From positions 1 to 20,011 of IMG/VR virus record IMGVR_UViG_3300030294_000190: 20,011 nucleotides of DNA; one strand, 5' to 3'. The stretch is from a virus. Each line of letters starts with the position of its first letter. Positions within the stretch are counted from its first letter, which is position 1. Under the pieces are notes generated by a model that did not search any database, was not told where the DNA came from, and saw nothing but the letters and a program-made list of their open reading frames with translations. Below are positions 15,616 to 20,011 of the stretch, in pieces. The position numbers and the translations under genes were made by a program.

Positions 15616-17361
15616 CTATTCGAATGCATCTTTATTAACCTTATAGGCAATATAAGCATCCATTAATGCCGAAACACTATCAATTTTATTTTCATATCGT
15701 TTCTTTAATAGTTTACGATTACCGTTTGTATCTTCTAAAGTAACACAGTTACCCATTGTGAATGTCATTAATTCTTGATCAAATACTAACATTCGTTCTG
15801 CTGCTAGATTCTTAAGTTCACCTAGTGGTACTGACTCAGTCTTAGAACCTTGGATAACTTTCTCAATTCCATATGGTCCATTCTCTGCTTCCCATCTAGT
15901 TACAAATTCTTTAGCATTGTAAGGGTCAAATCCAAAACTTCGTACGTCATAACCTTCTGAAATTATGAATTCATCTACATCTTCATAGACCTCCATCATG
16001 TCTAGTACAGTGCCTTCTAAGACCATCAAACTACCCTCATCTAAGAACTGGTTATACTTGCTTCTCATTGCTCCTGGAAGTTTCATAAGCGTTAATGATG
16101 TGATATAGCATCTAGTCTTAACTCCGAACTTACCACTTGCTAATGGAAATAAGAAAGTGAAAGCGCAGAAGTCATCTCCCTGAGACATATCGGCTCCCAT
16201 AGAGCAGACCATCTTCCAGAAGTTACGTTTTCTATGTGGCAAGGTTTCTTCGTAAGTGAAGAAGTAGGTATACCCTTCCATTGGAAGACCAAACCTCTTT
16301 GCCAGAATGTCATTCCTAGAAGCAGGTGCTTTCTCCGCTCTCTCAACGTCCAACTGATAGGTTTCGTACGTAACAGTCTTTCCGAGATTAGGATTAGCCT
16401 TTTGCCAGGTTGACGGATCAGTAATTTCTTTGACATCATCGAGTTTGTACCACCAGATGGAAACATGTGGGTTTATGTAGTCTCCTCTAAGTATGTCAGT
16501 TAGTTCCATTTTGATTGTATCGCCACTTCCATTCCTCACGGTACCTTCTGAACTCGTCGCTACGATTAAGTAGTCATCAAGTTTGGATGCACCCTGCTCA
16601 ATAGCACCAACAACATCCTCTCGAATGTCACCAGAGAGCCACTCATCAACAGTTGTTATCTTAGGTCTTAATCCCTGAAGTTTGTCTATGCTCATAGGTC
16701 GAACTTCTATTAGTGATCCTGTAAGAAAGTTCTCAACTCCCTTCTTAGTAGATGCCAACTTAATTCTATTGGCTCTGGAACCGGTTGTGTTCTGTAAGGA
16801 ACCCTCAGTTAAGAACTTAAAGAGAGGACCTCTTGATCTTGTAATGGCAGTTCGTATAGGAGACATAACTTCATCTGCCTGTTTCATTGTTGGGGCAGTC
16901 GTAATCTGGTGTGTGGTTGTAGTATCAACGTTGTGAAAGTACGATTGAATACATGAATCATACAACGACTTCGCAGCACCTCTTCCCACGATCAAATATT
17001 GTTTGTTAATCAATCGCTTTTTAATCATCTTACGAACATACTTTCCGCCATGATTATCTGGAGATGGTTCGTAGATACTTCGCTCAACAAAGTAGTACCA
17101 TCCAAATACTGCTTCGGCCCATAACTTAAATGAATCAAGTAATACCAAATCAGCACCATCAGTAAGAGTAAGTTCATTTTCGCAATAATTAACAAACCCC
17201 TCTACCACTCCACTATCATAGTAGACTCCTGGATTAGCTATTAGTTCATCTATACGATTCATCTCCATAGAGATTTCTTTACAGACTGGAATATCTCCCC
17301 TAATAACTGCCTCACGAAATGCACCATAGTATTTGGGTGTTGCTGTATTTGATAATGACAT
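15616..17361 (-). CDS. terL: Terminase large subunit
   Basis: This encodes 581 residues. It is the ATP-driven DNA packaging motor and the nuclease that cuts concatemers. The ATPase domain shows a Walker A at 126-132 (GRGAAKS), Walker B at 235-240 (TTVDE followed by W) and a coupling motif ATS at 268-270. The nuclease domain has RNase-H-like acidic residues at D391 (SMGADMSQGDDF), D479 (SFGFDPYNAKEF) and D561 (ENKIDSVSALMDAYIAY), the last being the typical end of this family. The length is normal. The ATG at 17361 follows the previous stop by a few bases, with AAGTAGGTG as ribosome binding site. Two tag-bearing genes follow and one precedes it, which is the main peculiarity of this locus. Confidence 0.96.
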   Translation of the reverse strand: MSLSNTATPKYYGAFREAVIRGDIPVCKEISMEMNRIDELIANPGVYYDSGVVEGFVNYCENELTLTDGADLVLLDSFKLWAEAVFGWYYFVERSIYEPSPDNHGGKYVRKMIKKRLINKQYLIVGRGAAKSLYDSCIQSYFHNVDTTTTHQITTAPTMKQADEVMSPIRTAITRSRGPLFKFLTEGSLQNTTGSRANRIKLASTKKGVENFLTGSLIEVRPMSIDKLQGLRPKITTVDEWLSGDIREDVVGAIEQGASKLDDYLIVATSSEGTVRNGSGDTIKMELTDILRGDYINPHVSIWWYKLDDVKEITDPSTWQKANPNLGKTVTYETYQLDVERAEKAPASRNDILAKRFGLPMEGYTYFFTYEETLPHRKRNFWKMVCSMGADMSQGDDFCAFTFLFPLASGKFGVKTRCYITSLTLMKLPGAMRSKYNQFLDEGSLMVLEGTVLDMMEVYEDVDEFIISEGYDVRSFGFDPYNAKEFVTRWEAENGPYGIEKVIQGSKTESVPLGELKNLAAERMLVFDQELMTFTMGNCVTLEDTNGNRKLLKKRYENKIDSVSALMDAYIAYKVNKDAFE

Positions 17362-17368
17362 AATTCAC

Positions 17369-17746
17369 CTACTTTCCAGGTATGGCTTTATTTAAAAGTA
17401 TATCTAATCCTTTAGACATGCCCTTAGCAGCTAAATTGGACACGACCTGTTTAGAAGAATTAGAAAGAACATCATTCACATACTTTCTACCAGCAGAAAC
17501 ATCCTGTTTGCTTAGATCTTTATATGATCTCTCTAACTGTAGTCTATTATTAAGAGTTTGTAGTTCAGAATTAGACATCTCATAGATCTTCTTCTTCTTT
17601 AATTTCTGTTTCTGAGCATAATCCTCGCTAACCTGTTTTGGTTTATGTATGCTAGATGTTATACTAGACATACTAGTTTTAGCATTTCTATGACCCCAAT
17701 GCATTCCTAATTTACCGTAATGCTCTAATGATTCATTATCTGTCAT
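17369..17746 (-). CDS. Small protein with one GMxWG tag
   Basis: This encodes 125 residues. The tag LEHYGKLGMHWGHR is at residues 7-20. A Ser/Thr-rich linker and a strongly basic stretch (QKQKLKKKKIY) follow. Next is MSNSELQTLNNRLQLERSYKDL (about 57-78), a helix pattern I have seen after this tag in other phage proteins. The C-terminus (NLAAKGMSKGLDILLNKAI) is weakly hydrophobic. The ATG shares a base with the upstream stop (TAATG) and has GGAGG before it. Function is unknown. The shared tag and the place just before TerL suggest a head-associated role. Confidence 0.7.
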   Translation of the reverse strand: MTDNESLEHYGKLGMHWGHRNAKTSMSSITSSIHKPKQVSEDYAQKQKLKKKKIYEMSNSELQTLNNRLQLERSYKDLSKQDVSAGRKYVNDVLSNSSKQVVSNLAAKGMSKGLDILLNKAIPGK

Positions 17747-18117
17747 TATATTACCTCCTCTTCTATTATTGGTGGGACATCTGCCGACGTTTCAACTTGT
17801 ACCCATAATCGCCATTCAATCTCGGTTGCTTGCCGCTGCATCGCATCTAAGACAAAAGAACTTGATGGTGGGTCAAATAATAACCGAACTTTTAGATAAA
17901 TATAAGACTTGACAGCTTCTAGATCGGTTCTCTCTCCTAGTAAGTCTATCCATTTTTCATTTGCTCCCGTAATAAGGAATCCTGATTCTGGACCAACCCC
18001 TATTTGGTTAGATGTCATTAATACTGTATTGATGTTAAATATAACATCTTGGTCAAAGTGAGTATATTGAGGTTCTATCCCTAACATACGTTTGATAGTT
18101 AATAAAATGCTGTCCAT
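17746..18117 (-). CDS. Head-tail connector-like phage protein
   Basis: This encodes 123 residues. The start is placed at ATG 18117 (MDSILLTIKRMLGIEPQYTHF) because AAAGGAGGATATT directly precedes it. The frame is open back to 18147, but that start would overlap the upstream gene and has no site. The protein is mostly helical: DQDVIFNINTVLMTSNQIGV, then DLEAVKSYIYLKVRLLFDPP, then RQATEIEWRLWVQVE. This is the pattern of gp6-type head-tail connector (adaptor) proteins that bind below the portal. Its place upstream of TerL, far from the other neck genes, is unusual for an adaptor. Function is therefore inferred from family resemblance only. Confidence 0.7.
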   Translation of the reverse strand: MDSILLTIKRMLGIEPQYTHFDQDVIFNINTVLMTSNQIGVGPESGFLITGANEKWIDLLGERTDLEAVKSYIYLKVRLLFDPPSSSFVLDAMQRQATEIEWRLWVQVETSADVPPIIEEEVI

Positions 18118-18131
18118 AATATCCTCCTTTC

Positions 18132-18542
18132 TTACAACCAAGGACATGTGTCATTACGTCGTCTTTCTATTGGTGCCTGCGGGAGTAATGATGCATCTCC
18201 ATAATGTATAGCATTATGAGTTTGAAGTATTGTACTAATAAGGAACTCAGGATCATAGATTACATCCCTATCAAGTTCAACATCTTCTATTGTTATTTGG
18301 TTCATGTGATGTACTATTATAGAACTATAAATTTCATGACCTTCAACTCCTAAGTCACAACCATTATCTCTAATAATAACATCATCACGAGTCTTTCTCC
18401 ATCGTTTAGATCTGTATAAGATTTGATTTAGATAACGATCAAACCCAAATGTAGTATCTCCAACTGAACCTTTGATTCGTAGATAATCATAACGATCTTC
18501 GAAACTTATTAAATTTTTTAGTTCAGAATATGACCTAATCAT
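18132..18542 (-). CDS. HNH nuclease-like packaging-module protein
   Basis: This encodes 136 residues. RSKRWRKTRDDVIIRDNGCD (about 44-63), VHHMNQITIEDV (78-89) and QTHNAIHYGD (107-116) form an HNH-like set with candidate metal and catalytic residues H78/H79, N81, H109 and H113. The usual zinc-binding CxxC pairs are absent. Very similar patterns are common in Firmicutes phages near the terminase genes. HNH proteins there are known to help terminase cut cos sites in some phages. The start ATG overlaps the upstream stop as ATGA. I see no good ribosome binding site, so translation probably depends on coupling. Whether it is an active nuclease cannot be told from sequence. Confidence 0.75.
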   Translation of the reverse strand: MIRSYSELKNLISFEDRYDYLRIKGSVGDTTFGFDRYLNQILYRSKRWRKTRDDVIIRDNGCDLGVEGHEIYSSIIVHHMNQITIEDVELDRDVIYDPEFLISTILQTHNAIHYGDASLLPQAPIERRRNDTCPWL

Positions 18543-19360
18543 AACATTATTACATTTATGATCTTTTCTAAAGCACGTACTTTATGTACTGTAGATGATA
18601 CAATATCCTCTTTTGGATTTAATAAAATAAGCGGTAATTTACCTAAAAACCCGGAATCATTCTCATCAACCACTGCGTTATAGCCAGTAGATCTAACATG
18701 GTCAAAGAATTTCGTAACCAGTGGATTATCTTTGTTATTAAGATCAGTCATAAAGTTTTTATATAACCCATCATCAACTTCTTTTACATTGTGGGTTTTC
18801 ATATACATCTCAGCCATTATCTTTTTAGATGGAACTTTTATTTCATTCTTACTCTTCATAACATGTTCGTATACACTCTTACCTTCGTCTGGTATGAACC
18901 CTTGTTTTTTCCATGATTCAAAATATCCAGGCATGGTTTCTTTGTAAATTCTTGCATCTTTCTTTACGTGGGATACATATATTTTACCATTCGTCGAATA
19001 ATCTTCAAAAGATTTGGTACTCATCCTATAGAATTTAGAACCTTTAGGAATCGTTGTATCTTTTGTTGATAATGAATTTAGATCTACTATTTTTCCAAAT
19101 CGAAAAGTCTGTACTCCTCCTATTGGTAGATTATTCTTTTTGTAAGCATATACACCACCAGCAACGGCTAAGGTTACACCAACTGCTGCTGCTCCAATTA
19201 GGATGTTCCTTTTAATTCGTTTCTTTCGTTCATCTTCCGTTTCAGTCTTTTTTGAATTACTTGTTATGGTTGTTGATCCTTTTCGATGCCCACATTTCAT
19301 TCCCATTACACCGTGATGTGTGAGTTCTTGTAGTGGAGGTTTCTCTATACTAATCATCAT
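18539..19360 (-). CDS. Tagged membrane-anchored protein, possible ADP-ribosyltransferase-like domain
   Basis: This encodes 273 residues. A variant tag (LTHHGVMGMKCGHR, residues 13-26) has Cys in place of the usual Trp. A charged linker leads to a clear membrane helix at about 52-73 (NILIGAAAVGVTLAVAGGVY) flanked by Lys/Arg. The rest is a soluble domain of about 190 residues. It includes IPKGSKFYRMSTKSF (104-118), GKIYVS (125-130), GYNAVVDENDSG (226-237) and KLPLILLNP. The order R, then YVS, then an acidic pair resembles the R-S-E layout of ADP-ribosyltransferases, but the last glutamate motif is not convincing, so this is a guess. The ATG at 19360 overlaps the upstream gene by 11 bases and has a GGAGGT site. 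Confidence 0.65.
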   Translation of the reverse strand: MMISIEKPPLQELTHHGVMGMKCGHRKGSTTITSNSKKTETEDERKKRIKRNILIGAAAVGVTLAVAGGVYAYKKNNLPIGGVQTFRFGKIVDLNSLSTKDTTIPKGSKFYRMSTKSFEDYSTNGKIYVSHVKKDARIYKETMPGYFESWKKQGFIPDEGKSVYEHVMKSKNEIKVPSKKIMAEMYMKTHNVKEVDDGLYKNFMTDLNNKDNPLVTKFFDHVRSTGYNAVVDENDSGFLGKLPLILLNPKEDIVSSTVHKVRALEKIINVIML

Positions 19361-19682
19361 TACTATTACCTCCCTTACCAGTGTATGTTTTCATTGCATC
19401 GAGAGCATTTGCATAAAGTTCTTCAACCTTCTTGGCTGATTGGATGGCATCTGTCTTAGCAACTATCAATTCCTTTTGTTTCTCAAGGATTTCTTTCTCA
19501 ATTCTTTCCTTTGTAGATCCCAACTTTAAGAAGTGAGTTATAACTTGCGAAGATGCCGTTCCCTTTAGAATTTGTGTCTCTGCTAAATCAACTGCCATAG
19601 CTATCAATTGGTTTTCTCTTGCTTCTGGGGTGGTAGCAGGAGGCTGTCGGTTTGGATTTCCATCCTTTTTAGAAACGGCCAT
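19350..19682 (-). CDS. Small terminase-like packaging protein
   Basis: This encodes 110 residues from ATG 19682 (MAVSKKDGNPNRQPPATTPE). An ATG 7 codons upstream (19703) has no ribosome binding site, and its first codons contain the GAAAGGAG that serves 19682. Motifs are TPEARENQLIAMAVDLAETQ, then GTASSQVITHFLKLGSTKER, then a long helix (KEILEKQKELIVAKTDAIQ) and ELYANALDAMKTYTG. I recall this family directly upstream of TerL genes in Firmicutes phages, with members called hypothetical or small terminase. The helical build and first place in the packaging operon fit DNA recognition by a small terminase, but no classical helix-turn-helix is obvious. Confidence 0.55.
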   Translation of the reverse strand: MAVSKKDGNPNRQPPATTPEARENQLIAMAVDLAETQILKGTASSQVITHFLKLGSTKERIEKEILEKQKELIVAKTDAIQSAKKVEELYANALDAMKTYTGKGGNSNDD

Positions 19683-19728
19683 CAGTTCTTCACTCCTTTC
19701 CATTACTTTATGTAAGTTTTATTATGTT

Positions 19729-19852
19729 CCTAGACACTTTCAGGTATGGCGACCCGACTTTGGGCAATCAACATCTCTTGAAAGGGGAGAGAATGGCCAC
19801 CATGAACCACTTTTGACTAAAGAAGCCGTCGCCATACTTGAAAAGGTCTAGG
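19729..19852. repeat. Long imperfect inverted repeat (25-base arms)
   Basis: The arm 19729-19753 (CCTAGAC, 2 mismatches, TTTCA, then GTATGGCGAC) pairs with 19828-19852 at 22 of 25 positions around a 74-base interior. The plus strand can add a G-U pair at one of the three mismatches. It also shows an inner hairpin UCUCUU-GAAAG-GGGAGA near 19773-19790, which has two G-U pairs and weakens on the minus strand. It could be a structured RNA or a DNA element for packaging or replication. I do not recognise it as a known RNA family. Confidence 0.7.
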
Positions 19853-19856
19853 AAAA

Positions 19857-19925
19857 TGACCCGCCGGAGCTTTTTTTAGGAGCCGGGCGATTTGAAGGGG
19901 GGGTAGGTTTTGCGAGAGACCCCCC
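19857..19925. other. Candidate cos / packaging site
   Basis: GC-rich palindromic elements stand out in AT-rich DNA. CCCGCCGG (19860-19867) faces CCGGG (19883-19887) across a T7 tract. Seven Gs (19897-19903) face six Cs (19920-19925) across 16 bases. G-runs and GC-rich palindromes just before the small terminase gene, with an HNH gene nearby, are typical of cos regions in Firmicutes phages. No cut position can be assigned. Confidence 0.4.
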
Positions 19926-20011
19926 TCTATGCTTTTACGCCTCGCTATTTGTATTATGTGTTGCCTTTGTATAAATTCCTAAAATATTTAATTTAATTAT
20001 TTCATTTATTG

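Larger units (their letters stand above)
19683..20011. other. Non-coding leader upstream of the late genes
   Basis: I find no convincing gene here on either strand. From right to left it holds an AT-rich stretch (19940-20011), GC-rich palindromic DNA (19857-19925), a 124-base inverted-repeat structure (19729-19852) and the region before the first gene. No clear -35/-10 pair is visible. If the late promoter is here it may need a phage activator, or it lies beyond the edge. Confidence 0.7.

Noticed and set aside
19683-19703. Upstream ATG (19703) as start of the small terminase-like gene
   Set aside because: It has no ribosome binding site, and its codons contain the site that serves ATG 19682.
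19630-19851. Plus-strand 73-codon frame over the first gene start and the inverted repeat
   Set aside because: It is antisense to the small terminase start, has no family resemblance and spans an inverted repeat. It is probably not coding.
19868-19880. A7 slippery-like tract next to a GC hairpin on the minus strand
   Set aside because: No reading frame crosses it, so a frameshift role makes no sense. It is treated as part of the palindromic packaging-site candidate.
19940-20011. Late promoter in the AT-rich right end
   Set aside because: Only weak -10-like boxes (such as CATAAT) without a properly spaced -35 were seen on either strand, so no promoter is claimed.

Overview
The window is most of the late structural module of a tailed (siphovirus-type) phage or prophage. 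All genes I can support lie on the minus strand, so the operon reads from right to left. The DNA is AT-rich. Ribosome binding sites are strong AGGAGG types, genes abut or overlap by a few bases, and ATA and AGA codons are common. Together these suggest a low-GC Bacillota (Firmicutes) host, perhaps a clostridial one. That is inference, because no host gene is present. No integrase, lysis, replication or repressor gene is visible, so I cannot say whether this is an integrated prophage or a free phage.

Layout in the direction of transcription. (1) 20011-19683 is a non-coding leader. It holds GC-rich palindromes that could be a cos/packaging site, and a 25-base-arm inverted repeat. (2) 19682-15616 is the packaging module: a small terminase-like protein, a membrane-anchored protein with a possible ADP-ribosyltransferase-like domain, an HNH nuclease-like protein, a head-tail-connector-like protein, a short tag-bearing protein, and the large terminase TerL. 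(3) 15604-10464 is the head module: two paralogous tag-bearing proteins, a head-fibre-like protein, the portal (TTG start), and one gene that fuses the prohead protease to the HK97-fold major capsid protein. (4) 10439-9685 is the neck: a small four-cysteine protein and two connector/completion proteins. (5) 9667-1 is the tail: major tail protein with an Ig-like domain, a terminator hairpin, a DUF6275-like protein, two tail-assembly chaperone-like proteins, an HK97 gp10-like protein, a 1396-residue tape measure with internal repeats, Dit, a small tail protein, and the N-terminal 585 residues of a tail-tip protein that runs off the left edge.

Three things stand out. First, a short peptide of the form L-x-H-x-G-x-x-G-M-x-W-G occurs six times, at the N-termini of four otherwise dissimilar proteins clustered around TerL. 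At least three of these also carry a hydrophobic segment. I infer a shared capsid-targeting or docking tag on virion cargo proteins. Second, the protease-capsid fusion gene has a strong internal ribosome binding site and ATG at 11738, exactly between the protease and the scaffold/capsid part. One gene could therefore make a few protease-capsid chains and many plain capsid chains. Third, the tail-tip protein carries a surface-protein-type beta-sandwich and a run of about 20-residue repeats in front of the usual siphovirus tail-tip domain.
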